Shown here: positions 1 to 9,419 of the stretch, piece after piece
Numbering within the stretch: the stretch's first letter is position 1
Layout: each line of letters begins with the position of its first letter
Assembly (NCBI RefSeq): GCF_000972785.3
Contig: NZ_CP011253.3
Coordinates: forward strand, 2,542,001 to 2,606,000
Direction: 5' to 3'
DNA length: 64,000 bases
Source of the DNA: Pandoraea oxalativorans
Lineage (GTDB): Bacteria > Pseudomonadota > Gammaproteobacteria > Burkholderiales > Burkholderiaceae
Notes under the pieces: model-generated
The model's database searches: none
Seen by the model: only the letters and a program-made list of their open reading frames with translations
Told to the model about the DNA's origin: nothing
Position numbers and translations under genes: made by a program

Positions 1-1580
1 CGTCGGCCCCCTTCGGTGTCGCGCCTTCCACTGCGACGCCAGCGGCAAACTTCACCGCAGCCACGCCTTACGAGCTACCGCCGCCGCGTGTCGCCATCGA
101 TTACGACCTGCCTGCGCTGGACCTCCTGGCACCGGCAACGGCCAGCGACCATGCCAACGTTGTTTCGGACGAAGCGCTCGCTGCAGTGAGTCAACTGATC
201 GAGCAACGCCTCGCCGAATTCAAGGTGCCGGTGACGGTCGTCGGCGCATCCGCCGGACCGGTCATTACGCGCTTCGAAGTGGAGCCGGCGGTCGGTGTGC
301 GCGGCGCGCAGGTCGTGGGTCTCATGAAGGATCTGGCGCGTGCGCTGGGCGTTACGTCCATCCGCGTGGTCGAGACGATTCCCGGCAAGACGTGCATGGG
401 GCTTGAGTTGCCGAATGCACAGCGTCAGATGATCCGCCTTTCGGAAATTCTGACTGCGCCGGTCTTCGATGCGCATCGCTCGCGTCTCGCGCTGGCGATG
501 GGCAAGGACATCACGGGCGAGCCGATCGTGGCCGATCTGGCACGTGCGCCGCACTTGCTCGTGGCCGGTACGACGGGCTCGGGCAAATCGGTGGCGGTCA
601 ATGCCATGATCCTGTCGCTGCTCTACAAGGCGACGCCGGACGACGTTCGTCTCATCATGATTGACCCGAAGATGCTGGAGCTGTCCGTCTACGGCGGTAT
701 TCCGCATCTGCTTGCACCGGTCGTCACCGACATGAAGCAAGCTGCGCATGCGCTGAACTGGTGCGTCGGCGAAATGGAGAAACGCTACCGGCTGATGTCG
801 GCGCTGGGCGTGCGTAATCTGGCGGGCTACAACGACAAGATCGATGCAGCGCGCGCCGCTGGCGAGAAGGTCGGCAACCCGTTCTCGCTGACGCCGGACG
901 CGCCCGAACCGCTGGACCGTTTGCCGTTCATCGTCGTGGTCATCGACGAACTGGCCGATCTCATGATGGTGGCGGGCAAGAAGATCGAGGAACTGATCGC
1001 GCGTCTGGCCCAAAAGGCGCGTGCCGCCGGTATCCACCTGATTCTGGCGACGCAGCGCCCGTCGGTCGACGTCATCACCGGTCTGATCAAGGCGAATATT
1101 CCGACGCGGGTCGCCTTCCAGGTATCGTCGAAAATCGACTCCCGCACGATCCTCGATCAAATGGGGGCAGAGTCGTTGCTGGGGCAGGGCGACATGCTGT
1201 TTCTGCCACCGGGCACGGGGTATCCGCAACGCGTGCACGGCGCGTTCGTCGCCGATGACGAGGTGCACCGCGTGGTGCAGCATTGGCAGCAGTACGGCGA
1301 GCCGGACTACGACGAGGCCATCCTCGCAGGCGATCCGGCCGACGCAGCGTCCGCCGATCTGTTCGGCGACACGGCGGGCGACGCCGAAGCCGATCCGCTC
1401 TACGACGAAGCCGCGGCTTTCGTGCTGAACTCGCGGCGCGCGTCGATTTCCGCCGTGCAGCGGCAATTGCGCATCGGGTACAACCGGGCGGCGCGGCTGA
1501 TCGAGCAGATGGAAGCGGCCGGGCTCGTTACGCCGATGGGCCGCAACGGCACCCGCGAAGTGGTCGCGCCGGGCGAATAG
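1..1580 (+). CDS. ftsK: DNA translocase FtsK, C-terminal part (5' end outside window)
   Basis: The open frame runs from the left edge (first whole codon at 3) to TAG at 1578-1580, so only about 525 C-terminal residues are seen. They hold the FtsK motor: a Walker A motif GTTGSGKS at 567-590, a Walker B segment [13 protein letters not shown] near 930-965, the [12 protein letters not shown] segment near 1050-1080, and a C-terminal winged-helix gamma domain (about 1400-1570) that in the family reads KOPS sequences and contacts XerD. FtsK pumps DNA at the division septum and activates dimer resolution at dif. The N-terminal membrane domain and linker lie before the window. An internal GTG at 186 could be mistaken for a start, but coding sequence continues upstream without a stop ([20 protein letters not shown] type linker end), so this is a truncation by the window and not a short gene. 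Identification is secure. Confidence 0.96.
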   Translation, partial: SAPFGVAPSTATPAANFTAATPYELPPPRVAIDYDLPALDLLAPATASDHANVVSDEALAAVSQLIEQRLAEFKVPVTVVGASAGPVITRFEVEPAVGVRGAQVVGLMKDLARALGVTSIRVVETIPGKTCMGLELPNAQRQMIRLSEILTAPVFDAHRSRLALAMGKDITGEPIVADLARAPHLLVAGTTGSGKSVAVNAMILSLLYKATPDDVRLIMIDPKMLELSVYGGIPHLLAPVVTDMKQAAHALNWCVGEMEKRYRLMSALGVRNLAGYNDKIDAARAAGEKVGNPFSLTPDAPEPLDRLPFIVVVIDELADLMMVAGKKIEELIARLAQKARAAGIHLILATQRPSVDVITGLIKANIPTRVAFQVSSKIDSRTILDQMGAESLLGQGDMLFLPPGTGYPQRVHGAFVADDEVHRVVQHWQQYGEPDYDEAILAGDPADAASADLFGDTAGDAEADPLYDEAAAFVLNSRRASISAVQRQLRIGYNRAARLIEQMEAAGLVTPMGRNGTREVVAPGE

Positions 1581-2029
1581 TGCATCGGGCATGCGTCGTC
1601 CGGGCGGCGATCATGCGTCGCCCCGGCACTGATTAATCGCCTTCGCTTACAACTCGCTTACGACCCGTCATACGAGTCGAACTCTTTGGCACTCCGTGCC
1701 GTTCTCCTGACACGCGCCGTACATGGCCGCGCGGCACAAAACCCCTTGGAAACCCGCGCCAAATGGCGATAACGGGGCGCAAACCCACGCCCCCGTAGGG
1801 GTATTCCCGCCTTTGCGGGCGAAACTCAGCGATCACATAATCGGCGCGCTAGGTTGGTCGTTCGACGCGTGCTTGACGGTATCGCCCTGACACGAAATAC
1901 AAGGACCGGGGCGGTGCGACGGGGGGGAGACATCCCGGGATTCGCGCATCCACGGCAGGGCCTGCGACACCAAGGAAATCGCAGCAAAAAAGCGTCATAT
2001 CGAAACGCATCGCACCGAAGGAGACCCTT
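1581..2029. other. Intergenic region ftsK-livK, no gene seen
   Basis: About 450 bases without a convincing gene. A short hairpin CCCGC-CTTT-GCGGG lies at 1806-1819 and overlaps a candidate promoter for the liv operon. The 3' half is GC-rich leader sequence. Open frames here lack ribosome-binding sites and family resemblance. Confidence 0.6.
1813..1841 (+). promoter_or_regulatory. Candidate sigma-70 promoter for the liv operon
   Basis: TTGCGG (1813-1818) and CATAAT (1836-1841) are separated by 17 bases, which fits a sigma-70 promoter. It would give a leader of about 180 bases before livK. The placement is an inference from spacing and box similarity only. Confidence 0.35.
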
Positions 2030-3256
2030 ATGCAATTCCGATTCAAGCTCATGGCTGGCGCCGTCGCGTTCGCCCTGTCCGCCTCGATGGCCATCGCGGC
2101 CGATCCGATCAAGATCGGCGTGTCCGGCCCGTTCACCGGCGGCTCGTCGTCGATGGGCGTTTCCATGCGCGACGGCGTGCGTCTCGCCGCTGCGGAGATC
2201 AACAAGTCGGGCGGTGTACTTGGCCGTCAGATCCAGCTCGTCGAGCGCGACGAAGAAGCCAAGAACGAGCGCGGCGTGCAAGTCGCGCAGGAACTGATCA
2301 ACAAGGAAAAGGTGGTAGCCACCGTCGGTTACATCAACACCGGCGTGGCGCTCGCGTCGCAGCGTTTCTATCAGGACGCCAAAATTCCGGTGTTCAACAA
2401 CGTGGCCACGGGCACGGTCATTACCGACCAGTTCAAGCCGCCTCAATATCCGGACAACTACGTCTTCCGCAACGCCGCCAAGGACAGCATTCAGGCACCG
2501 ATGATCGTGGAAGAAGCGATTACGCGCCGTGGCTTCAAGAAGCCGGCCATTCTCGCGGACTCGACCAACTACGGTCAGCTCGGTCGTGAGGACCTTGAAA
2601 AAGCGCTCAAGGCCAAGGGCATCACGCCGGTCGCCGTCGAGAAATTCAACATCAAGGACGTCGACATGACGGCCCAGTTGCTCAAGGCCAAGCAAGCCGG
2701 CGCCGACGTGATCCTCACGTACGGTATCGGCCCGGAACTGGCGCAGATCGCCAACGGCATGGGCAAGCTCGGCTGGAAGCTGCCGATCGTGGGCAGCTGG
2801 ACGCTCGCGATGGCGAACTACATCGACAACTCGGGTGCGAACGGCGAAGGCGCGCGTATGCCGCAGACGTTCATTCAGGAGCCGAACACGCCCAAGCGCA
2901 AGGCCTTCATCGACGCCTACGTGGCCATGTTCAAGCCGAAGAATAACCGTATCGACTCGGCGGTGTCGGCTGCGCAAGGCTATGACTCGATCTACCTGCT
3001 GGCCGCTGCCATCAAGCAAGCCGGCAGCACGGACGGCCCGAAGGTGCGCGCAGCACTGGAAGACCTGAAGACGCCGGTCGAAGGCGTGGTCACGACGTAC
3101 GATCGTCCGTTCACGCATGACGATCACGACGCCATCACGGCCAACATTCCGGTGTTCGGCGAAGTGAAGGGCGGCCGTGTCGTGTATGCCTACGACAGCG
3201 ACCTGAAGGCGGGTAGCAAGGTTCGCGAGAAGGCGGGCGCGACGGCCTCCAAGTAA
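2030..3256 (+). CDS. livK: Branched-chain amino acid ABC transporter, periplasmic substrate-binding protein
   Basis: 408 residues. A Sec signal peptide of about 23 residues (KLMAGAVAFALSASMAIAA, then DPIKIG) precedes a type I periplasmic binding fold of the Leu/Ile/Val-binding (peripla_BP_6) family, seen in IKIGVSGPFTGGSSSMG, the GVRLAAAEIN helix and the TYDRPFTHDDHDA region near the C-terminus. It should capture branched-chain amino acids or a related amide or aromatic ligand in the periplasm and deliver it to the permease encoded just downstream. The start is set by the ribosome-binding site GAAGGAGA a few bases before ATG 2030. It is the first gene of a livK-livH-livMG-livF operon. The exact ligand cannot be read from sequence; many Burkholderiales carry several paralogues with different ligands. 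Confidence 0.9.
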   Translation: MQFRFKLMAGAVAFALSASMAIAADPIKIGVSGPFTGGSSSMGVSMRDGVRLAAAEINKSGGVLGRQIQLVERDEEAKNERGVQVAQELINKEKVVATVGYINTGVALASQRFYQDAKIPVFNNVATGTVITDQFKPPQYPDNYVFRNAAKDSIQAPMIVEEAITRRGFKKPAILADSTNYGQLGREDLEKALKAKGITPVAVEKFNIKDVDMTAQLLKAKQAGADVILTYGIGPELAQIANGMGKLGWKLPIVGSWTLAMANYIDNSGANGEGARMPQTFIQEPNTPKRKAFIDAYVAMFKPKNNRIDSAVSAAQGYDSIYLLAAAIKQAGSTDGPKVRAALEDLKTPVEGVVTTYDRPFTHDDHDAITANIPVFGEVKGGRVVYAYDSDLKAGSKVREKAGATASK

Positions 3257-3495
3257 GCCGCACCTCCTCCCAAGGCTGCCGTTGCAGCCATGACGGGTGA
3301 ACGACGGCGCGCACCGTCTCTTCCGCCTCTTACGCCCGCGCCCCGAGCCATCGGCTTCGGGGCAGTCGGGCGAGGCGGGCGTGCCGTCTTCACGCAACTG
3401 TCGCCTGCCGCCGGCACTCGGGACCGGTGTGCGGCACAAGTACCGAATGCCTCCCGAGCATCGCTCGTAGGCTCGCACTCGCGAGAGAGGACCGC

Positions 3496-4374
3496 ATGAC
3501 CATCCTGATTCAACTCGTCTACAGCGGTATCGCGCTGGGGATGATTTACGCCGTGATCGCCTTCGGTTACCAACTGACGTTTGCGACATCCGGCACGCTG
3601 AACTTCGGCCAGGGCGAAGCGCTGATGCTCGGCGCACTGGTCGGCCTGACGCTCGTCGACACCCTCGGGCTGAACTACTGGCTGATGATTCCCATCGTCT
3701 GTCTGTTTGGTCTCGTGCAAGGCGCGTTCGTCGAACGCATCGGCGTGAAACCCGCTTTGCGGATCAAGTCGGAATTCGGCTGGATCATGTCCACCATTGC
3801 GCTGGGCATCATCTTCAAGAACGTCGCGGAAAACCTCTGGGGTCGTGACGACCTCAAGTTCCCGTCGCCGCTGCCCGAAGCCCCGATCAATCTGCTCGGC
3901 GCGAACGTGCTGCCGATGGAACTGCTGGTGGTCGTGGGCGCGCTGCTCATGATGGCCGCCGTCGAGTTCTTCAACCGTCGCTCTATCTACGGCAAGGCCG
4001 TGGTGGCCACCGCGAACGATCGCGACGCCGCCGGGCTCATGGGCATCAACACCAGTCTGGTGATTACGTTCTCGTACGCGCTGTCGTCGATGGCTGCGGC
4101 GTTTGCCGGTGTGCTGGTCGCACCGCTCACGCTGACCGGCGCCACGATGGGTGCCGTGCTCGGCCTCAAGGCATTTGCCGTGGCGATTATCGGCGGGCTG
4201 TCGAGCGGCATGGGGGTGCTCGTCGGTGGCGTGATTCTCGGCGTGGCCGAAACCACGACGGCGTTCTACATTTCCACCGGCTACAAAGACGTGCCGGGTC
4301 TCGTACTGCTGCTGCTCGTGCTGGCTGTGAAGCCTGCAGGTCTGTTCGGCAAGACCGCCATCAAGAAGGTGTAA
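3496..4374 (+). CDS. livH: Branched-chain amino acid ABC transporter permease LivH
   Basis: 292 residues, almost wholly hydrophobic with about eight membrane segments, typical of the LivH inner membrane permease (AIAFGYQLTFATSGTLNFGQGE at the N-terminus and the GLKAFAVAIIGGLSSGMG loop near residues 220-245 are family hallmarks). It pairs with the LivM half of the next protein to form the channel. I chose ATG 3496, preceded by GAGAGAGGA, over an in-frame ATG at 3427 that lacks a ribosome-binding site and would add a non-hydrophobic leader. The stop at 4374 is two bases from the next start at 4377, so the genes are co-transcribed. Confidence 0.92.
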   Translation: MTILIQLVYSGIALGMIYAVIAFGYQLTFATSGTLNFGQGEALMLGALVGLTLVDTLGLNYWLMIPIVCLFGLVQGAFVERIGVKPALRIKSEFGWIMSTIALGIIFKNVAENLWGRDDLKFPSPLPEAPINLLGANVLPMELLVVVGALLMMAAVEFFNRRSIYGKAVVATANDRDAAGLMGINTSLVITFSYALSSMAAAFAGVLVAPLTLTGATMGAVLGLKAFAVAIIGGLSSGMGVLVGGVILGVAETTTAFYISTGYKDVPGLVLLLLVLAVKPAGLFGKTAIKKV

Positions 4375-4376
4375 CC

Positions 4377-6365
4377 ATGACCGCACAGACCTCCACTGCA
4401 CGCGGGGCCGGCGATCTCGGCGGCATGCGTACGTTGACCAAGATCGCTGCCGTACTCGGCATCGTCGCGCTGTTCGGCTTTCCTCTGGCCATCGGCAACC
4501 CGTATTACATCCACATGATCGAGACGATCATGATCTACGCGATCCTGCTCTTCGGGCTGGACATCGTCGTGGGTTACACGGGACAGGTGTCGCTGGGCCA
4601 CGCCGGGCTATTCGGCATCGGCGCCTACGTCGCGGGTGTGTTCTTCGCCAAGCTGGGCCTCTCGCTCTGGCTCGCGCTGCCTGCCGCGATTCTCGTCACT
4701 GCGGCCTTCGGTGCAGTCCTCGCATTACCTGCCTTGCGCGTGATCGGGCCGTATCTCGCGATGGTGACGCTGGCTTTCGGCACGATCATCCAGATTCTGA
4801 TCAACGAGATGGATTTCCTGACGTCCGGTCCGATGGGCATCAAGCTCACGAAGCCGGTCATCGGCGGTCATCCGATCGACGAGGTCGAGTACTACTGGAT
4901 CGTTGCCGTGCTGCTGCTGTTGAGCATGCTCGTGGCCCACCGCATCCTGAAGTCGCACCTCGGTCGCGCGTTCGAAGCGTTGCGCGATTCGCCGGTGGCG
5001 TCCGATTGTATGGGCGTGTCGGTGTATCGCTACAAGGTGTATGCGTTCGTGATCAGCGCCGGGTTTGCCGGTCTGGCCGGTAGCCTTTATGCCTACTCCG
5101 AGCAGTACATCTCGCCGAACACGTACAACTTCGAGCTGACGATTCTGTTCCTGCTGGCCGTCATCATGGGCGGACGCAAGACGCGCAGCGGTTCGCTGCT
5201 GGGCGCGGCGATCATCGTGTTGCTGCCGCAGTTGCTCGACGACATCAACATCTTCCGCATTGTGGCGTCGGCCATCGCTGCCGTCACGACGGTTGCAGCG
5301 GTAGCCGCAGTCGCACGTGGGCGGACCACGCTCGCCAAGGCCGCCGTGCCGGTCATCGGCACCATCGCACTGGCCGGTGTGACGTGGTGGCGCGACAGCA
5401 TTACCGACTGGCGTCTGACGATCTTCGGTCTGATGATTCTGTTCGTCGTGTACTACCTGCCGGACGGCATCATCGGTTTCCTGCGCTCGCGCATTCTCCA
5501 TCGTCGCCGCACGCTCACGGTGTCGGCCACGCAGGTGGACGAAACGGCCGCCAGCAGCAGCGACCTGGTGCTCATGGCGGCGGCCAGCGGCCCGGACGAG
5601 TTGCTGAAGGTGCGTCAGTTGCTCATGCAGTTCGACGGCCTGAAGGCGCTCAATCAGGTGGACCTGACGGTCAAGCGCGGCACGATTCACGGGCTGATCG
5701 GCCCGAACGGCTCGGGCAAGAGCACGATGATGAACGTGCTGACGGGCATCTACGTGCCCACGGCCGGGAGCATCGAGTTCGCCGGTGAGTCGCTGGCCGG
5801 ACGCACGTCCGCCGACATTGCCCTCTCGGGTGTCGCGCGTACGTTCCAGAACGTGCAGCTCTTCGGTGAAATGACGGCGCTCGAAAACGTGCTGGTCGGT
5901 CTGCACCACACGTTCCATTCGACGCTGGTCGATGTTTCGCTGCGTCTGCCGCGCTACAAGCGCGAAGAAGACGGTGCGCGTGCGCGTGCCATGCGTTTGC
6001 TGGAGTTCGTGGGGCTGGCGTCGCTGGCCGACGAGGAGGCGCGCAACCTGCCGTACGGCAAACAGCGCCTGCTCGAAATCGCACGTGCGCTCGCACTCGA
6101 TCCGCGTCTGCTGTTGCTCGACGAACCGGCAGCCGGGCTGACGGCACCCGACATTCGCGAGTTGCTTGCCATCATCCGCAAGATTCGCGATCACGGCATC
6201 ACGGTGATTCTGATCGAGCACCACATGGACGTGGTGATGAGCACCTGCCAGACGGTGTCGGTGCTGGACTTCGGGCAGAAGATTGCCGAAGGGCTGCCCG
6301 CGCAGATTCAGGCCGACGAGAAGGTGATCGAGGCGTATCTGGGCGGCGCATCGACCGCGCACTGA
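4377..6365 (+). CDS. Fused LivM permease - LivG ATPase of branched-chain amino acid ABC transporter
   Basis: 662 residues combining two usually separate subunits. Residues about 20-370 are a LivM-type permease with multiple membrane segments and the conserved GYTGQVSLGHAGLFGIGAY motif. Residues about 395-662 are a LivG-type ABC ATPase: Walker A GPNGSGKS from residue 442, a signature helix LPYGKQRLLEIARAL and Walker B LLLLDEP near residue 580, followed by the LivG-family IEHHMDVVM segment. It energises and forms half of the inner membrane channel with LivH and LivF. It starts two bases after livH and ends 28 bases before livF. Such permease-ATPase fusions are known in Burkholderiales; here the open frame is continuous, so it is a real fusion and not two adjacent genes. 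Confidence 0.9.
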   Translation: MTAQTSTARGAGDLGGMRTLTKIAAVLGIVALFGFPLAIGNPYYIHMIETIMIYAILLFGLDIVVGYTGQVSLGHAGLFGIGAYVAGVFFAKLGLSLWLALPAAILVTAAFGAVLALPALRVIGPYLAMVTLAFGTIIQILINEMDFLTSGPMGIKLTKPVIGGHPIDEVEYYWIVAVLLLLSMLVAHRILKSHLGRAFEALRDSPVASDCMGVSVYRYKVYAFVISAGFAGLAGSLYAYSEQYISPNTYNFELTILFLLAVIMGGRKTRSGSLLGAAIIVLLPQLLDDINIFRIVASAIAAVTTVAAVAAVARGRTTLAKAAVPVIGTIALAGVTWWRDSITDWRLTIFGLMILFVVYYLPDGIIGFLRSRILHRRRTLTVSATQVDETAASSSDLVLMAAASGPDELLKVRQLLMQFDGLKALNQVDLTVKRGTIHGLIGPNGSGKSTMMNVLTGIYVPTAGSIEFAGESLAGRTSADIALSGVARTFQNVQLFGEMTALENVLVGLHHTFHSTLVDVSLRLPRYKREEDGARARAMRLLEFVGLASLADEEARNLPYGKQRLLEIARALALDPRLLLLDEPAAGLTAPDIRELLAIIRKIRDHGITVILIEHHMDVVMSTCQTVSVLDFGQKIAEGLPAQIQADEKVIEAYLGGASTAH

Positions 6366-6393
6366 CCGGGATAGACGGACAAACGGAACCACT

Positions 6394-7116
6394 ATGCTTT
6401 CCATTCGTAATCTGCAAGCGGGATACGGCAAGGTGCAGGTGCTGCACGGCATCGACATCGATGTGCCGGGCGGTCAGGTCGTCACGCTCATCGGCTCGAA
6501 CGGCGCGGGCAAAACAACCACCATGCGTGCGGTGTCCGGCATGATCAAGCCCTCGTCGGGCGAAATCACGCTCGGCGAGAAGCGTATCGACGGACTGGAC
6601 TCTCACCGCATTGCGAAGCTCGGTCTGGCGCATTCGCCGGAGGGGCGTCGTGTGTTCGCCACGATGTCGGTGACGGACAATCTGCGCCTCGGCGCATTTC
6701 CGCGTCTGACCGGCAGCCGCCCGCGCGGCGACGTCGCGGCGGATCTGGAGCGCGCAATGGACTTGTTCCCGCGCCTGAAGGAGCGTCGAAATCAATTGGC
6801 GGGCACGCTTTCCGGCGGCGAGCAGCAAATGCTGGCGATGGCGCGCGCGGTCATGCTGCGTCCGGACATCGTGCTGCTCGACGAGCCGTCGATGGGTCTT
6901 GCGCCGATTCTGGTCGACGAGGTATTCCGCATCATCAGCAACCTGAAAGCGGAAGGCGTGACGATGCTGCTCGTGGAGCAGTTCGCCGCCGCCGCACTGG
7001 CCGTGGCCGACTATGGCTACGTGCTGGAGAACGGCAACATTTCCGTGCACGGCCCGGCGGAAAGCCTGCGTAACGACGACAAGGTACGCGCGGCCTATCT
7101 GGGGGGAAGTCACTGA
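6394..7116 (+). CDS. livF: Branched-chain amino acid ABC transporter ATP-binding protein LivF
   Basis: 240 residues, the normal length for LivF. It shows Walker A IGSNGAGKTTT near residue 35, signature LSGGEQQMLAMARA near residue 145, Walker B VLLLDEPSMGL near residue 165 and the H-loop replaced by the LivF-typical LLVEQFAAAAL. It should form the nucleotide-binding dimer with the LivG half of the upstream fusion. It is the last gene of the importer operon and is followed 30 bases later by a strong terminator. Confidence 0.93.
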   Translation: MLSIRNLQAGYGKVQVLHGIDIDVPGGQVVTLIGSNGAGKTTTMRAVSGMIKPSSGEITLGEKRIDGLDSHRIAKLGLAHSPEGRRVFATMSVTDNLRLGAFPRLTGSRPRGDVAADLERAMDLFPRLKERRNQLAGTLSGGEQQMLAMARAVMLRPDIVLLDEPSMGLAPILVDEVFRIISNLKAEGVTMLLVEQFAAAALAVADYGYVLENGNISVHGPAESLRNDDKVRAAYLGGSH

Positions 7117-7146
7117 CGCGAGCGTTGCACGTCGTCGTCAGTTCGG

Positions 7147-7170
7147 AGGGCAGCCAGTTGGCTGCCCTTT
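7147..7170 (+). terminator. Rho-independent terminator of liv operon
   Basis: A perfect 10-bp stem AGGGCAGCCA (7147-7156) / TGGCTGCCCT (7159-7168) with a two-base loop, followed by T residues. The stem is nearly symmetric and sits between the converging livF and reductase genes, so it may also stop the minus-strand transcript ending at 7207. Confidence 0.8.
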
Positions 7171-7206
7171 GTCTTTGCTGCGGATGTTGCTGCGGATGCG
7201 GAAATA

Positions 7207-8193
7207 TCAGCGATTCACATTCACGACCACGCGGCCGTGGATCTCGCCATTGACGATGCGTTGACCGATGCCGATGGCGTCTGCAAGGCCGACGTCATGG
7301 GAAATGCCGCCGAGCTTTTGCGGTTCGAGATCGCGCGCCAGCCGTTGCCACGCTTCTTCACGTATTTCACGCGGCGCCATCACGCTGTCGATGCCGTGCA
7401 ACGTCACGCCGCGCAAAATGAACGGTGCCATATTGGCCGGAAAGTCCATGCCTTGCGCGAGACCGCATGCCGTTGCGACGCCGCCGTAATGCAATTGCGC
7501 GATGGCGTTGGCCAGCGTGTGCGAGCCGACGGAATCGACCACCGCCGCCCAACGCTCCTTCTGCATCGGCTTGCCCGGATCCGACATCAGACGACGGTCG
7601 ATGACCTCCGACGCACCGAGCGCCTGCAAATACTCCATCTCATGCAACTTGCCGGTGGACGCCACGACGCGATAGCCGAGCGAACTGAGGAGCGCGATGG
7701 CGACCGATCCCACACCGCCCGAAGCGCCCGTCACGAGCACATCGCCGTGATGCGGCAGCACACCGCTGCGCTCCAGTGCCATGACCGAGAGCATGGCCGT
7801 GTAGCCCGCCGTGCCGATGATCATGGCGTCGCGCGGCGTGAAGCGTTCGGGCAGGCGCACGAGCCAGTCGCCGCGCAGCCGGGCCTTTTGTGCGAGGCAT
7901 CCCCAGTGGGTTTCCCCCACACCGTAGCCGTTGAGCACCACGCGATCGCCCTTTCGCCACGAGGGGTGCGACGATTCGAGTACGGTGCCTGCCCCATCGA
8001 TGCCAGCGACCATCGGCCACGCGCGTACGACGGGCGCTTTGCCGGTGATGGCGAGGCCATCCTTGTAATTGATGGTCGAGTAATCGATGGCGACGAGGAC
8101 ATCGCCGTCGGCGGGCAGTGCATCGTCTTGCAGTTCGGTCACCTGGGCGTGGGTGACACCGTCCGACTGCGTCAACAGGATTGCATTGAACAT
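7207..8193 (-). CDS. NAD(P)H-dependent MDR-family reductase, YhdH/AcuI type
   Basis: 328 residues. This is a medium-chain dehydrogenase/reductase without the zinc ligands, of the YhdH/YhfP/AcuI branch: N-terminal DYSTINYKDGLAITGK, a GYGVGETHWGC loop, and a Rossmann nucleotide-binding stretch VTGASGGVGSVA near residue 155. AcuI members reduce acrylyl-CoA to propionyl-CoA with NADPH; YhdH members are general enone reductases, and I cannot separate these from sequence alone. The start MFNAILL at 8193 is preceded by GGAG on the minus strand; the longer frame upstream is arginine-rich non-coding sequence. It lies 98 bases downstream of a nitronate monooxygenase gene and may be read through from it. 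Confidence 0.88.
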   Translation of the reverse strand: MFNAILLTQSDGVTHAQVTELQDDALPADGDVLVAIDYSTINYKDGLAITGKAPVVRAWPMVAGIDGAGTVLESSHPSWRKGDRVVLNGYGVGETHWGCLAQKARLRGDWLVRLPERFTPRDAMIIGTAGYTAMLSVMALERSGVLPHHGDVLVTGASGGVGSVAIALLSSLGYRVVASTGKLHEMEYLQALGASEVIDRRLMSDPGKPMQKERWAAVVDSVGSHTLANAIAQLHYGGVATACGLAQGMDFPANMAPFILRGVTLHGIDSVMAPREIREEAWQRLARDLEPQKLGGISHDVGLADAIGIGQRIVNGEIHGRVVVNVNR

Positions 8194-8291
8194 GCCTTGA
8201 AGTCTCCGAAGCGGGTGGGCCGTGAGGCTACGAGCACAGGCGGCAGCGACGCTCTTCGCGGGGGCGAGACAACCGTCGCCAGGAAGTGGCT

Positions 8292-9404
8292 TTAGCCGGA
8301 GATGGCCGCCGCAATAGCGTCGCGTGTTTCCCGCGCGAGAACGTCGATGAGTTCCGCTGCGGGAAGTGCACGCGCAAGCGGTGCCGCCTGACCGGCCCAT
8401 TGTGCCGCATAGCCACTTTCCTTGTGCGCCTTTGCGGCTGCGTTGAGCGTTTTGCCCGCGTCGTAGGTGATCGGATAGTCCGGGATTGCGGGCCGGTCGG
8501 CGACTTGCTCCAATGCCCAGAAGCGATTGGCGAGACCGCGCGCCGGACGTCCCGAGATGGCACGGATGAGCGCGGTGCGCGGCGGTTGCCCGCCGAGCAG
8601 CGCATCGCGATAGGCCATGTCGGCACCGGATTCCGCACAGGTGACGAAGGCCGTTCCCATTTGGGCCGCTTGTGCACCGAGGGCCAGGACGGCCGCAATG
8701 CCCGCACCATCCATGATGCCGCCCGCTGCAATGACGGGCAGCGACGTGCGTGCCACCAGCCGCCGCACCAGCGCGAAGGTGCCGAGTTGCTCGTCTTCGC
8801 TTGGCTGGCGGTCGCCTTCGTCGTTGAAGCGTCCGCGATGTCCACCGGCTTCCCAGCCCTGCGCCACGATGGCGTCGATGCCTGCGGCTTCGATGGCGTC
8901 GGCCTCCGCTTCATTCGTGGCCGAAGCGAACAGCACGATGCCTGCGGCTTTCAATGCGTCGATCCAGTCCTGCGACGGAAGGCCGAAATGAAAGCTCACG
9001 ACGGCCGGTCGTTCCTCAAGGAACATCTCATACATCGCGACGTCTTCGACAAAGCTCAGATAGATCTCGCGCAGGGCTTCCGGCGGCTTTGCGTCGTAGC
9101 GCGCAAATTCCGGTGCGAGGTAGGCGAGCCATGCGGCTTCGCGCACGGCGTCGGCCTGCGCGGGCGTGTGCGTGAACACATTGACGTTGAACGCGCGGGA
9201 GGTCAGCGCGCGGGTTTGGCGGATCACGTCGCGCGCGGCGTTGGCATCCATATTGCCGACGGCGAGCGAACCGAGGCCTCCCGCGTTCGAGACGGCGGCG
9301 ACGAGCGCGGGCGTCGACGCGACAGCCATCGGCGCCTGAATGATCGGCGTCGACATGCCGAGACGTTGCGTGATGCGGGCCGACGGAGACACTGTGGTAG
9401 TCAT
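8292..9404 (-). CDS. Nitronate monooxygenase (2-nitropropane dioxygenase family), copy 1
   Basis: 370 residues with the FMN-dependent TIM-barrel of class I nitronate monooxygenases: [10 protein letters not shown] at the N-terminus, VSFHFGLPS near residue 135, and the [12 protein letters not shown] loop with the histidine that acts as catalytic base in characterised members. These enzymes oxidise alkyl nitronates such as propionate-3-nitronate to the aldehyde or ketone plus nitrite, detoxifying a plant and fungal nitro toxin. It is 15 bases downstream of a close paralogue (9420-10553), sharing long blocks such as [18 protein letters not shown] and the whole FMN loop, so the pair arose by tandem duplication. 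Physiological substrate unknown. Confidence 0.88.
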   Translation of the reverse strand: MTTTVSPSARITQRLGMSTPIIQAPMAVASTPALVAAVSNAGGLGSLAVGNMDANAARDVIRQTRALTSRAFNVNVFTHTPAQADAVREAAWLAYLAPEFARYDAKPPEALREIYLSFVEDVAMYEMFLEERPAVVSFHFGLPSQDWIDALKAAGIVLFASATNEAEADAIEAAGIDAIVAQGWEAGGHRGRFNDEGDRQPSEDEQLGTFALVRRLVARTSLPVIAAGGIMDGAGIAAVLALGAQAAQMGTAFVTCAESGADMAYRDALLGGQPPRTALIRAISGRPARGLANRFWALEQVADRPAIPDYPITYDAGKTLNAAAKAHKESGYAAQWAGQAAPLARALPAAELIDVLARETRDAIAAAISG

Positions 9405-9419
9405 GGTCTGGGCCTCGTC

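Noticed and set aside
75..1592. 505-residue minus-strand open frame opposite ftsK
   Set aside because: Its product is Arg/His/Asp-rich without hydrophobic core or family signature, and it is antisense to a clear FtsK motor domain; long antisense frames are expected at this GC content.
4725..6458. 577-residue minus-strand open frame opposite the LivM-LivG fusion and the start of livF
   Set aside because: Composition is typical of antisense high-GC reading (Arg, His, Gln, Asp) and the opposite strand has a well-supported fused transporter gene.
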